From Caldilineaceae bacterium (lineage in GTDB: Bacteria; Chloroflexota; Anaerolineae; Caldilineales; Caldilineaceae), in contig JAHBVF010000003.1 in NCBI GenBank assembly GCA_019637685.1, forward strand, positions 124,001-188,000: a stretch of 64,000 nt of DNA. Direction: 5' to 3'. This document shows positions 1 through 8,309 of the stretch, piece after piece. The first letter of the stretch is position 1. Every line of letters starts with the position of its first letter. Below the pieces are notes generated by a model. That model was given only the letters and a program-made list of their open reading frames with translations, was not told where the DNA came from and did not search any database. The position numbers and the translations under genes are program-made.

Positions 1-280
1 CGCAGCCATCAAGAATAAGGGTGTAATACGTGAAATCGCAGTTGGTACCCAACCATCATATCAGAGGCAAGGGATGGGGAGAGAGGTAGTGACTCGGGCA
101 GTTCAAGAAATTCTATCTGTCGGATGTGTACCCACCTATTGGCCGGATAGCCTGGATAACACAGCCTCATATGCTCTGGCGCGTACTGTGGGATTTATCA
201 AAGTCGCACAAATGCTGTTTTGTGCCTACGAGCGCCCCGGCTGGTCAGGATTCGTAGTCAGCACGCACGATCAGATTTAG
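1..280 (+). CDS. GNAT family N-acetyltransferase, C-terminal fragment
   Basis: The reading frame is open from base 2 to the stop at 278-280, so the gene starts outside the window and only about 92 codons are visible. The fragment carries the acetyl-CoA pyrophosphate-binding motif A of GNAT enzymes: a beta strand (IREIAVG), PSYQRQGMG matching the Q/R-x-x-G-x-G loop, and then a helix. The later segment DNTASYALARTVGF matches the N-x-A-S x4 A x3 GF pattern of motif B. These enzymes transfer an acetyl group from acetyl-CoA to an amine, but the substrate cannot be told from this half. The family call is firm and the function is unknown. Confidence 0.75.
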   Translation, partial: AAIKNKGVIREIAVGTQPSYQRQGMGREVVTRAVQEILSVGCVPTYWPDSLDNTASYALARTVGFIKVAQMLFCAYERPGWSGFVVSTHDQI

Positions 281-334
281 TCCTCACACCACTTCTATTG
301 CCAGTAATCAATTGCTTACGAAAGGCTCGACCCA

Positions 335-1540
335 GTGCTCACACCCAACGCCCACGACCCGCTCCACGTCTCCACCGAGTTGGGCCATCTCTACGACGAT
401 CCCCAGGCTCATTATGGCACGGTGAACCCGCCGGTCTACCACGCCAGCACCTACACCTTCCCCGACTACGCGACGTGGAAGACCAACACCACCGGCGAGA
501 AGCCCAGAGAGTTCACCTACAACATCCGCCACAACCCGACGACCCAACTGCTGGAACGCAAGATCGCCCATCTGGAAGGGGCCGACGACTGCATCGCCTC
601 CTCCTCCGGGATGAGCGCGATTTCTATGGCGCTCATCGGCCTGCTCAGCGCCGGGGATCACGTGCTCTGCATCAACACTGTCTACGGTCCGGTGCGGGGG
701 GCTTTTGAACATTTGCTGCCCCGCTACGGCGTCGAGACTACCTTTTTCCCCGCCGCGGCCAGCGGGGATTTGTCCGACTATCTGCGCCCCAACACCCGGC
801 TGATCCACGTGGAATCGCCCTCCACCGGCCTCTTTGAGATTCAGGATTTGCGCGCGGTGGCAAAGCTCGCCAAAGAGAAGGGCATTTGGACGGTCATCGA
901 CAACACCTGGGCCACGCCCCTGTATCAACAGCCTATCAAACTGGGCATCGACGTTTCCATCCACGCCGGCACAAAATATATCGGCGGCCACTCGGATATT
1001 ATGTTTGGCCTGACCGCGGGCACCAGCGCCGCGATGAAGAAGATTCGCAACGTCTACACAACCCTGGGCGCTTGCCCCGGCCCGGACGATTCCTATCTGG
1101 CCCTGCGCGGGCTGCGCACCCTGCACGTGCGTCTGAAACAGCACGAGGCCAGCGGTCTGGCCGTGGCCCGCTGGCTGGAAGCCCGGCCCGAAGTCGTGCG
1201 CGTCAACCATCCGGGGCTGGAGAGCTTCCCCGGCCACGCGTTGCACCGCAGCCAGACCAGCGGCGACAGCGGCCTTTTCAGCTTTGAACTGGAGCCGCGG
1301 GGCGAAGCCGCGCGGGCCGCTTTTGTCAACAGCCTGCGTTTCTTTGGCCTGGGCTACAGTTGGGGCGGCTACGAGAGTCTGCTCTCTCCCCTGGCCTTCC
1401 AATATTACGGCAACGAAGCCCTGCGCCAGGAACTCGGCCTGCGCGACGATCAGTTCCGGGTCTCCATCGGACTGGAAGGCGTAGACGATCTGATTGCCGA
1501 TCTCAACGCAGCGCTGGCAGCCTATCGAGCGGCTGCGTGA
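335..1540 (+). CDS. metC: PLP-dependent trans-sulfuration enzyme, cystathionine beta-lyase type
   Basis: A 401-aa cytosolic Cys/Met-metabolism PLP enzyme, full length for the family. It starts at GTG 335 with an AAAGG stretch upstream. The cofactor pocket is clear: SSSGMSAI around residue 90 for the phosphate, VIDNTWATP with Asp189 facing the pyridine nitrogen, and HAGTKYIGGHSD with Lys214 as the Schiff-base lysine. IDNTWATP and the following KYIGGHSD fit beta-lyases best, which cleave cystathionine to homocysteine, pyruvate and ammonia. Gamma-synthases and gamma-lyases share the fold, so the exact reaction is inferred. It may be cotranscribed with the kinase at 1625, from which a palindrome at 1545-1587 separates it. 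Confidence 0.85.
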   Translation: MLTPNAHDPLHVSTELGHLYDDPQAHYGTVNPPVYHASTYTFPDYATWKTNTTGEKPREFTYNIRHNPTTQLLERKIAHLEGADDCIASSSGMSAISMALIGLLSAGDHVLCINTVYGPVRGAFEHLLPRYGVETTFFPAAASGDLSDYLRPNTRLIHVESPSTGLFEIQDLRAVAKLAKEKGIWTVIDNTWATPLYQQPIKLGIDVSIHAGTKYIGGHSDIMFGLTAGTSAAMKKIRNVYTTLGACPGPDDSYLALRGLRTLHVRLKQHEASGLAVARWLEARPEVVRVNHPGLESFPGHALHRSQTSGDSGLFSFELEPRGEAARAAFVNSLRFFGLGYSWGGYESLLSPLAFQYYGNEALRQELGLRDDQFRVSIGLEGVDDLIADLNAALAAYRAAA

Positions 1541-1544
1541 AATG

Positions 1545-1587
1545 TGCTGCGTGAAAGAAGCCGGGTGATCTCACGCTTCACGCAGCA
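1545..1587. repeat. Palindrome between metC and the FGGY kinase
   Basis: Two perfect 11-bp arms (TGCTGCGTGAA at 1545-1555 and its complement at 1577-1587) enclose 21 bases. A partial direct copy of the arm (GCTGCGTGAA) lies just upstream and contains the metC stop codon. There is no T-run, so this is more likely a repeat or mRNA-stabilising hairpin than a classical terminator. Confidence 0.7.
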
Positions 1588-1624
1588 AAACACCCATTCC
1601 ACCTTTCACATTCCGAGTTTCCCT

Positions 1625-3130
1625 ATGTCCCACACCCAACAACCCCTGGCCCTCGTGCTCGACATCGGTACTTCCTCTGTGCGCTGCGCGGTCTATCGCT
1701 CGAACGCGGTTGTGCTGCCGGGGACCGCGGCCCGGCGGCCCGTTGCCTTTGAAGAGGACGGCACAGCCAATATAGAATTGCTGGCCGACCGCACGGAAGA
1801 GGCCATCGACGAATGCCTGACCTATTATCGGGAGACGGCCGCGGGCATCGGGCCGCTGGCCGTCGTGGGGTGGACAGCTTTTGCCATGAGCTGGCTGGGT
1901 GTGAACGGCGCGGGCGCACCGGTCACGCCGGTCTACACCTATGCCGACGCCACCAGCGGCCCCTATGCCGACCAGCTACGGGCAGACCTGGCAGAGGCGG
2001 GCCGACTGGCCGAACTCCATCAACAGACGGGCACACCCATCCATGTGGCCTATGCCCCGGCCCAACTCCTGCGCCTGGCCGCGGAGGAGCCGGAACGGCT
2101 GGCGAAAGTGGCCCGTTTTCAGACAGCTTCGGCCCACCTGCTGGCCCGGTGGAGCGGGCAGCCCTTTGCACCTGTCAGCACTTCGGAGGCCGGCTGGACG
2201 GGTCTGCTCGACCGCAGCCATCTGGACTGGAACGATGATCTGCTGGCTCTTCTGCCAATTGAACGCGGCCAATTGCCACCCATTCTCGACTATACGAACA
2301 GCAGCATTGGACTCTCCTCCGCATACCGGCGGCGCTGGCCCGAACTGAGCGATGCCCGTTTCTGCCTGGCCGTGGGCGATGGCGCGGCAGCCAATATCGG
2401 CAGCGGCGGTGTCGACGCCTCGCGTCTGGCTCTCACGATTGGAACCAGCGGCGCGCTGCGGGTTGTCTTGCCTCAGGCCCCGGACGAGGCTGTGCCAATC
2501 GTGCCCGACGGCCTCTGGTGCTATCCCGTGGACAACCGGCGCTGGCTGGTCGGTGGCGCGCTGACCGATGGGGGATCCCTCTTCAATTGGCTGCTGGAAA
2601 CCCTTCGCTATGCGAATCCCACCACACTTCTGGCAGATGCAGCCAGCCTAGAAGCCGACAGCCACGGGCTGACGATTCTGCCCTTTCTGCGCAGCGAACG
2701 CAGCCCTGGCTGGGCCAACGACGCCAAAATGACCATCAGCGGCATCACGGCCAACACCACACCGGCCCACATTTTGCGCGCAGTGCTGGAAGCCGTGGCC
2801 CTGCGCTTCCGACTCATCAACGAGCGGCTGGCCCCCCACCTGCCGGCTGACAGCCCGATTCTGGCCGGTGGTGGCGGCTTACAGGAAAATCCTCTCTGGC
2901 GACAGATTTTGGCTGATGCCCTGGGCCGACCTGTCCACCTGACAAACACGGATGAAGTGACCAGCCGGGGCGCGGCGATTCTGGCCTTTAAGACTCTGGC
3001 ACAGGTCGATCCCATCCCCCTGCCGGATGTAGTGGAGACAGCCACTCCCCAAACGGAGGCCAGGGAAGCTTATGCCCAGGCCGCGGCGCGTCAGGCGTGG
3101 CTATACGAATTGATATTGGGAGACAGGTAA
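1625..3130 (+). CDS. FGGY-family carbohydrate kinase, gluconokinase-like
   Basis: A 501-aa sugar kinase. ATG 1625 is preferred because it lies just before the conserved N-terminal strand LVLDIGTSSVRCAVY (phosphate-1 motif). The frame is open further upstream, but that stretch is palindrome sequence. FGGY kinases phosphorylate sugars or sugar acids using ATP and have two RNase H-like domains. Here the second domain shows LTIGTSGALR (adenosine/phosphate-2) and PILAGGGGLQENPLWRQIL near the C-terminus. The segment ERSPGWANDAKMTISG resembles gluconate kinases (E-R-x-P-x-W), which would feed the pentose phosphate or Entner-Doudoroff route. Xylulose or glycerol as substrate cannot be excluded. Confidence 0.75.
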   Translation: MSHTQQPLALVLDIGTSSVRCAVYRSNAVVLPGTAARRPVAFEEDGTANIELLADRTEEAIDECLTYYRETAAGIGPLAVVGWTAFAMSWLGVNGAGAPVTPVYTYADATSGPYADQLRADLAEAGRLAELHQQTGTPIHVAYAPAQLLRLAAEEPERLAKVARFQTASAHLLARWSGQPFAPVSTSEAGWTGLLDRSHLDWNDDLLALLPIERGQLPPILDYTNSSIGLSSAYRRRWPELSDARFCLAVGDGAAANIGSGGVDASRLALTIGTSGALRVVLPQAPDEAVPIVPDGLWCYPVDNRRWLVGGALTDGGSLFNWLLETLRYANPTTLLADAASLEADSHGLTILPFLRSERSPGWANDAKMTISGITANTTPAHILRAVLEAVALRFRLINERLAPHLPADSPILAGGGGLQENPLWRQILADALGRPVHLTNTDEVTSRGAAILAFKTLAQVDPIPLPDVVETATPQTEAREAYAQAAARQAWLYELILGDR

Positions 3131-3135
3131 AAAAA

Positions 3136-3173
3136 CCCCGTTCCTGTCTTCAAGGGAAGAGCCAGGAACGGGG
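3136..3173 (-). terminator. Intrinsic terminator of the MFS gene
   Basis: Perfect 11-bp arms CCCCGTTCCTG (3136-3146) and CAGGAACGGGG (3163-3173). On the minus strand the hairpin is followed by a T-run, seen as A residues at 3129-3135. It therefore ends transcription of the minus-strand transporter. The A-run touches the stop codon of the plus-strand kinase. Confidence 0.85.
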
Positions 3174-3250
3174 CAGGGGATGCTGTCTGTATTTTCCAGA
3201 TGCTTGGCTTCGTGGAAAACGTGGAAAGCGTTGAAAGCGTCGAATACCTT

Positions 3251-4492
3251 TCAGTCGCCCGCCTCCACAGGTATGGGCCGGGCAAAACTCTGGGGATCGC
3301 GTTGGCTGCTGCGAAAGATGTGCCAGGCCACCAGCACAGACCCCACATAGACCAGACCGGTGAGGGCAAAGACCCCCCGGAAGCCCAGCCAGACAGCGAC
3401 ACCTGCGCCCAGCAGCGGCGCAATCATCCGTCCCCCCGCGTTCACACTGTTGTTCAGCCCATAGGCTGCCCCTTTGGAACCCGCGGGGGTGCGCAGATTC
3501 ATCAGCGCACCAATCGCGGGAACCATTGCCCCCTGCACCAGACCGGTCAACGCTTGCAGCACCACCAGTTGCCAGGCTGTAGTGACAAAAGGCTGAGGAA
3601 TGTAGAGCAGCACGCCCAGAATTGCACCGAAGAGCAGAATGCGCGGATGGCCCAGCCTGTCGCCCAAACGGCCAAACCAGACCGCGCTTCCGGACCCCAC
3701 AATCGCCTTAAAGCCCATCAGCATTCCCGTCACAGTGGCGACAGCCGCGGTCGGCCCCATCAGCTCCAGCACAAAAAGGGCGGCGATGGGCAGAGTCACC
3801 GAGCGGGCGACGCTGAACAGAAAAGTGCTGGAATAGAGGCTGGCCATATCCGGCGCGTGGATGAGAGATCGGTAGCTGCTGAGAAAGCCGGGACGGTCCT
3901 TGCGCTCCTGGGGGGTAAAATCCTCCCGCACCCAAATGATGACAGCAATCGCGGCCATCCCCAGCATTGCGCCTGTGATCCAGAAGCTTTCCCGAAAGCC
4001 GAAAGCATCGCCCAGCACTCCGCCCGCCAGCGGGCCGATGGCCACGCCCACCCACGTACCCGTCTGCATCAGTCCCAGGGCCTCGCCCGATTTCTCCCGG
4101 GGGGTAGACGCGGCCACCAGCGCGTTGGAAGCGGCGATGACACCGGATACCAGCCCCTGAATTGTGCGCAGCAGCACCAATTGCTCGGCGTTCTGGGCAA
4201 AGCCCATTGCCCCCACAATAATGGCCCCGCCCAGGCTGGCCCGAATCAGCATGGGTTTGCGCCCGTAGCGGTCGGCAATTGTGCCCCAGATGGGCGCGGT
4301 AAACATCATTGTCACCGCCTGAGAAGAAAAGACCAGACCCGACCAAAATTCGATGGAGCCGTGGGAGGCCACACCCAATTCGTTGACGTACAGAGGCAAA
4401 AAGGGAAAAACGAGACTGAAACCGGCGGTGGAGAGAATTTGCACAGAAAAAAGGATATACAGATTTCTACGCCAATGAGGAAGCGAAGCCAT
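3251..4492 (-). CDS. MFS transporter, drug-efflux (MdtG/Bmr) type
   Basis: A 413-aa inner-membrane carrier with about twelve predicted membrane segments. It has the loop 2-3 signature GTIADRYGRKPM (G-x3-D-R-x-G-R-K) and a degenerate second copy, GRLGDRLGHPR, in the C-terminal half. The first segments (NLYILFSVQILSTAGFSLVF) and motif C-like GPLAGG near segment 5 fit proton-coupled drug/solute antiporters of the DHA1 group. ATG 4492 follows an AGGA motif on the minus strand. It is transcribed alone, convergent with the kinase and divergent from ppk. The substrate is unknown. Confidence 0.85.
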   Translation of the reverse strand: MASLPHWRRNLYILFSVQILSTAGFSLVFPFLPLYVNELGVASHGSIEFWSGLVFSSQAVTMMFTAPIWGTIADRYGRKPMLIRASLGGAIIVGAMGFAQNAEQLVLLRTIQGLVSGVIAASNALVAASTPREKSGEALGLMQTGTWVGVAIGPLAGGVLGDAFGFRESFWITGAMLGMAAIAVIIWVREDFTPQERKDRPGFLSSYRSLIHAPDMASLYSSTFLFSVARSVTLPIAALFVLELMGPTAAVATVTGMLMGFKAIVGSGSAVWFGRLGDRLGHPRILLFGAILGVLLYIPQPFVTTAWQLVVLQALTGLVQGAMVPAIGALMNLRTPAGSKGAAYGLNNSVNAGGRMIAPLLGAGVAVWLGFRGVFALTGLVYVGSVLVAWHIFRSSQRDPQSFARPIPVEAGD

Positions 4493-4682
4493 AGATATGT
4501 CCTGAAAAAACCGCGTTCAAAAGCGAGGGCACTAAACCGCTACAGTTACTCTATAATAGCAGTCTAGCATAGATGGCAGGCGGGCACAAACACCGGAAAA
4601 GAGGTCAGTTTTCCCACAGGCCACTTTTGCAGTACACTGAAGAGGAAAAGAAGCTTCCTTTCCCTGCAAGAAAGAGTAACTT

Positions 4683-6920
4683 ATGGCCTCCTATTCCTAC
4701 CATTTTGATGACCCCGAAACTGCCTCTATCCCAGAGGTAGAATCTCCGCCTATCCAGCCGCTTGCCGACGATCCGCTTTTTCGGGTCATGCCTCCGGTTG
4801 GGATCCACGTGCCCCCGCTGGACCTGGCCGAGGTCACATTGGACGATCTGGCCTCGTCGACGGTCATCTATAACCGGGAGCTGGCCTGGTTGGATTTCAA
4901 CTGGCGCGTGCTGGAAGAAGCCGTGGACGAGCGCAATCCCCTGCTGGAACGGCTGCGTTTTCTGGCTATCACGGCCAGCAATCTGGATGAATTTTTTCGC
5001 AAACGCGTGGGTGGGTTAAAACGACAGCAGGCAGCCGGTGTTGCCAATCTAAACCTGCTGGGCTGGACGCCGGACTATCAGATTCGGTTGATTGCCCAGG
5101 CAGTGGACGCGATGCTGGCCAGCCAGAGCCAAGTGCTTTTGGAGCAACTGCTGCCCGCTCTGCAGGTCGAAGGTATGGCGCTGGTGGATTACACCGAATT
5201 GGGCGAAGAACAGAAGGCCCAAATGCAGGATTATTTTCACCGGGAAATCTATCCGATCCTGACCCCCTTGGCCGTGGACCCCGGCCACCCCTTCCCCTTT
5301 ATCAGCAACCTGAGCCTGAACCTGGCCGTGGAACTGCGGGATCCGCTCAATGGCGAGACTCATTTTGCCCGTGTCAAAATCCCCCCCAACCGGGCGCGCT
5401 GGGTCACAGTAGAGAACCCCCTCCGGTTCGTCCCCCTGGAACAAGTGATTATCCACAATCTGGCCGCGCTCTTTGACGGTATGGAAATTGTGGCGGCTCA
5501 CCCCTTCCGGGTGACCCGCAACGCGGACCTCGCCCGCAATGAGGAGGAGGCTGAGGACCTGCTCAATATGATCAGCGAGGAACTGCGGGAACGGCGCTTC
5601 GCCCCGATTGTCCGGGTGGAAGTAACGGACACAATGCCCGAACACGTGCGTGCGCTACTCCTGCAGGAGATGGGGCTGAATCTGACGGATATGTACACAA
5701 CCCAGGGGCCGCTGGGGCTGGCAGACCTTTTCCCGCTGGCGGATGTTAATCTGCCGCATCTGAAGTTTGAGCCGTGGACACCCCAGACCCATCCGGCTAT
5801 GATCGGTCTCAGCCGCAAATCCCGGCCAGCGGACATCTTTGCGGTCATACGCAAAGGCGACGTGCTGGTCCACCATCCCTATCAGAGTTTTGCCACCAGC
5901 ACCCAGCTTTTTATTGAAGCCGCGGCCCGGGATCCTCAGGTCCTCGCCATCAAACAGACACTCTACCGCACCAGCGCGGACTCACCGGTGGTGAAAGCGT
6001 TGATTCAGGCCGCGGAACGGGGCAAACAGGTGGCTGTCCTGGTGGAGTTGAAGGCTCGTTTTGACGAGGAGCGCAATATCGAATGGGCGCGCACGCTGGA
6101 AGATTCGGGTGTCCACGTGGCCTATGGGCTGGTGGGGCTGAAGACCCACACCAAAACGACGCTGGTGGTGCGGGAGGAGGAGAACGATCTGCGGGCCTAC
6201 GCCCACGTGGGCACGGGCAACTACAACCCGAAAACAGCGGGGCTGTATACAGACTTCGGCTACTTTACGTGCCGCCCGGAAATCGGCGCGGACCTGATGG
6301 ACCTTTTCAACTTTCTCACGGGCTACAGCCGCCAGCAACACTACCGCAAACTGCTGGTGGCCCCGGTCAATATGCGCCAGCACTTTCTGGAAATGATTGA
6401 AACGGAGATTGCCAACGCGCTGGCAAGCCGCCCCGCGCGGATCATCGCCAAAATGAACGCGCTGGACGATCCCGCCATTGTCGCCAAACTCTACGAGGCA
6501 AGCCAGGCCGGTGTGCCCATCCAGTTGATTGTACGAGGGAACTGTCGCCTGCGTCCAGGCTTGCCGGGGATCAGCGAGAATATCCAGGTTTACAGTATTA
6601 TCGGACGCTTTCTGGAGCACCCCCGGGTCTTTTATTTTGAGAACGGGGGCGATCCCCGCTATTTCATCGGCAGCGCCGACTGGATGACCCGCAATCTGTC
6701 CGACCGGGTGGAAGCAGTTGTGCCTATCGAAGAGCCGTCTTTGCAGCAGCAGTTACAGGTGGTTTTGGATATTTGTCTGCAAGACCAGCGCCAGGGGTGG
6801 GAGATGTTGCCCAACGGGCGCTACCGGCGGCTGCGCTGCGTGGGCGAGGCCGAAGGGGTGGCAGCCCAGGGTACACAGCGTACGCTGATGGAAATGACGC
6901 TGGCCGGCAGCACAGTTTAA
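4683..6920 (+). CDS. ppk1: Polyphosphate kinase 1
   Basis: A 745-aa enzyme, slightly longer than the usual 690-720 aa because of a 55-residue N-terminal leader. It reversibly polymerises the ATP gamma-phosphate into inorganic polyphosphate. Family landmarks run in order: [17 protein letters not shown] (N domain, about 62-78), [17 protein letters not shown] (about 99-115), GLKTHTK with the phospho-acceptor His489, [13 protein letters not shown] (first PLD-like half), and [10 protein letters not shown] with His646, the second conserved histidine. The call is secure. It is monocistronic, with no exopolyphosphatase neighbour and a hairpin directly after the stop. Confidence 0.97.
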   Translation: MASYSYHFDDPETASIPEVESPPIQPLADDPLFRVMPPVGIHVPPLDLAEVTLDDLASSTVIYNRELAWLDFNWRVLEEAVDERNPLLERLRFLAITASNLDEFFRKRVGGLKRQQAAGVANLNLLGWTPDYQIRLIAQAVDAMLASQSQVLLEQLLPALQVEGMALVDYTELGEEQKAQMQDYFHREIYPILTPLAVDPGHPFPFISNLSLNLAVELRDPLNGETHFARVKIPPNRARWVTVENPLRFVPLEQVIIHNLAALFDGMEIVAAHPFRVTRNADLARNEEEAEDLLNMISEELRERRFAPIVRVEVTDTMPEHVRALLLQEMGLNLTDMYTTQGPLGLADLFPLADVNLPHLKFEPWTPQTHPAMIGLSRKSRPADIFAVIRKGDVLVHHPYQSFATSTQLFIEAAARDPQVLAIKQTLYRTSADSPVVKALIQAAERGKQVAVLVELKARFDEERNIEWARTLEDSGVHVAYGLVGLKTHTKTTLVVREEENDLRAYAHVGTGNYNPKTAGLYTDFGYFTCRPEIGADLMDLFNFLTGYSRQQHYRKLLVAPVNMRQHFLEMIETEIANALASRPARIIAKMNALDDPAIVAKLYEASQAGVPIQLIVRGNCRLRPGLPGISENIQVYSIIGRFLEHPRVFYFENGGDPRYFIGSADWMTRNLSDRVEAVVPIEEPSLQQQLQVVLDICLQDQRQGWEMLPNGRYRRLRCVGEAEGVAAQGTQRTLMEMTLAGSTV

Positions 6921-6922
6921 CC

Positions 6923-6968
6923 GACCAGAGACGGGTAAGCTGCTCATTCTGCTCACCCGTCTCTGGTC
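6923..6968. terminator. Hairpin between convergent ppk1 and mdh
   Basis: Perfect 14-bp arms (6923-6936 and 6955-6968, built on ACCAGAGACGGGT) with an 18-base loop directly after the ppk1 stop. The T-run on the plus side is short. It probably acts for both converging genes. Confidence 0.7.
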
Positions 6969-7008
6969 TTTACACCCGCATTTACGCTGTGCCCACTCGC
7001 CTCAGATT

Positions 7009-7989
7009 TCAGAGTACGTCTGCCACAGCAGAGCGTTCTTCCTGCAATTCCTCGCCCGTTGCCTGAATCTTTGCCCGGTCAAAGTCGCTCAGTTCCAGCC
7101 CTTGCACCACCCGATAGACACCCTTTTCAACAGTCACCGGATAGCTGAAGATGACGCCTTTTGGGGAGCCGTAGTCGCCTGTGCTGGGGATGCCCATGCT
7201 GGTCCAATCGCCGGGGGCTGTGCCACTGTGCCAGGTCTGCACGTGATTGATGGCCGCGTTGGCCGCGCTGGCCGCGCTGCTGGAACCCCGGGCCGCGATG
7301 ACAGCCGCGCCCCTCTTCTGCACAGTAGGAATAAAATCGTTTTTGATCCAGGCGTCATCATTGATCACATCGGCCGCGGGCTGGCCGTCGATGCGGGCGT
7401 GATAGGCGTCGGGATATTGGGTGGCGCTGTGGTTGCCCCAAATGGTCACATTCGACACAGACGAAACGGGGCGACCGCTCTTCTGGGCCAGTTGGCTGGC
7501 GGCCCGGTTGTGGTCCAGCCGGGTCATAGCACTGAAACGATCGTTGGGGACATCCGGCGCATTGTGCATGACAATCAGACAGTTGGTGTTGGCAGGATTG
7601 CCCACCACAAGGACGCGCACGTCGTCGGCCGCGTTGTCGTTGATAGCTTTGCCCTGTCCCACAAAAATCTTGCCGTTGGCGCTGAGCAGGTCCTTGCGCT
7701 CCATTCCAGGACCGCGGGGGCGTGCGCCCACCAGCATTGCCCAGCTTACCCCGTCAAAGGCTTTGTTGGCATCATCTGTGGCGACAACATTGTGGAGCAG
7801 CGGAAAAGCACAATCGTCCAGTTCCATTACAACGCCGTCCAGCGCGGCCAGGGCCGGGGTGATCTCCAGCAGGTGCAGGCTGACCGGCTGATTGGGACCA
7901 AAGAGATCGCCGTTGGCGATCCGGAAAAGTAGAGCATAACCGATGTTACCGGCAGCGCCAGTGACAGCGACACGAATTGGGGAAGTCAT
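7009..7989 (-). CDS. mdh: Malate dehydrogenase, NAD(P)-dependent, type 2
   Basis: A 326-aa cytosolic enzyme interconverting malate and oxaloacetate. It belongs to the 325-330 aa group shared by actinobacteria, some proteobacteria and cytosolic eukaryotic forms. Visible are the Rossmann glycine motif GAAGNIG (residues 11-17), the substrate arginines in [15 protein letters not shown] (about 88-102), GNPANTN, the catalytic pair Asp159 (TRLDHNRA) and His187 ([11 protein letters not shown]). ATG 7989 is chosen because GGGAG lies just upstream and the Rossmann strand follows at once; the in-frame extension to 8064 has no family counterpart. A good promoter lies at 8067-8095. Confidence 0.95.
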   Translation of the reverse strand: MTSPIRVAVTGAAGNIGYALLFRIANGDLFGPNQPVSLHLLEITPALAALDGVVMELDDCAFPLLHNVVATDDANKAFDGVSWAMLVGARPRGPGMERKDLLSANGKIFVGQGKAINDNAADDVRVLVVGNPANTNCLIVMHNAPDVPNDRFSAMTRLDHNRAASQLAQKSGRPVSSVSNVTIWGNHSATQYPDAYHARIDGQPAADVINDDAWIKNDFIPTVQKRGAAVIAARGSSSAASAANAAINHVQTWHSGTAPGDWTSMGIPSTGDYGSPKGVIFSYPVTVEKGVYRVVQGLELSDFDRAKIQATGEELQEERSAVADVL

Positions 7990-8032
7990 TATTTGTTCTC
8001 CCTGATGACTGTTGGCCGAAAAGCTTCGGAAT

Positions 8033-8064
8033 GTGGAACAAAAAATGCCTCTGTTCCGTTCCAC
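8033..8064 (-). promoter_or_regulatory. Leader hairpin in the mdh 5' UTR
   Basis: Seven-bp arms GTGGAAC/GTTCCAC (8033-8039 and 8058-8064) enclose an A/T-rich loop between the predicted mdh promoter and its start codon. It may stabilise the transcript; nothing resembles a known riboswitch. Confidence 0.35.
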
Positions 8065-8066
8065 CT

Positions 8067-8095
8067 AGGATACAGCGAATTGCCGGAAAGGTCAA
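8067..8095 (-). promoter_or_regulatory. Sigma-70-type promoter for mdh
   Basis: Reading the minus strand, TTGACC (8095-8090) is followed after exactly 17 bases by TATCCT (8072-8067). Transcription would begin about 70-75 bases before the mdh ATG. Spacing and boxes match three other promoters predicted in this window. Confidence 0.6.
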
Positions 8096-8203
8096 CGTTT
8101 TACAGGTTGGCGCTATCCCATCGATTCGGTCTGATCGATGGGCTGTGCTACAATTCGCAGACAGCAGTTGGGCCACCCAGCGGTCATTCAGATTTCAGTG
8201 TTC

Positions 8204-8309
8204 ATGCCCGTTTCGGGTACCACATGATGTGCAAATAGCCCTGTTCTGAAAATAGGGTTGTATACACGGATAAAAGGGAACACGGATTCAATCTGTGAGA
8301 ATCTGTGCT
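8204..8309. repeat. Composite palindromic repeat, copy 1 (left part, split by the IS)
   Basis: Begins with a TGCCCGTTTCGGGTA-like hairpin. CTGAAAATAGG and the words TATACACGGAT and AACACGGATT follow. The sequence resumes at 9896 on the other side of the insertion sequence. It is related to copies at 9896, 16983 and 28205. Confidence 0.65.

Noticed and set aside
3200..4567. Plus-strand frame opposite the MFS transporter
   Set aside because: It is antisense to a gene with clear membrane segments and a terminator in the right orientation; the translation is low-complexity.
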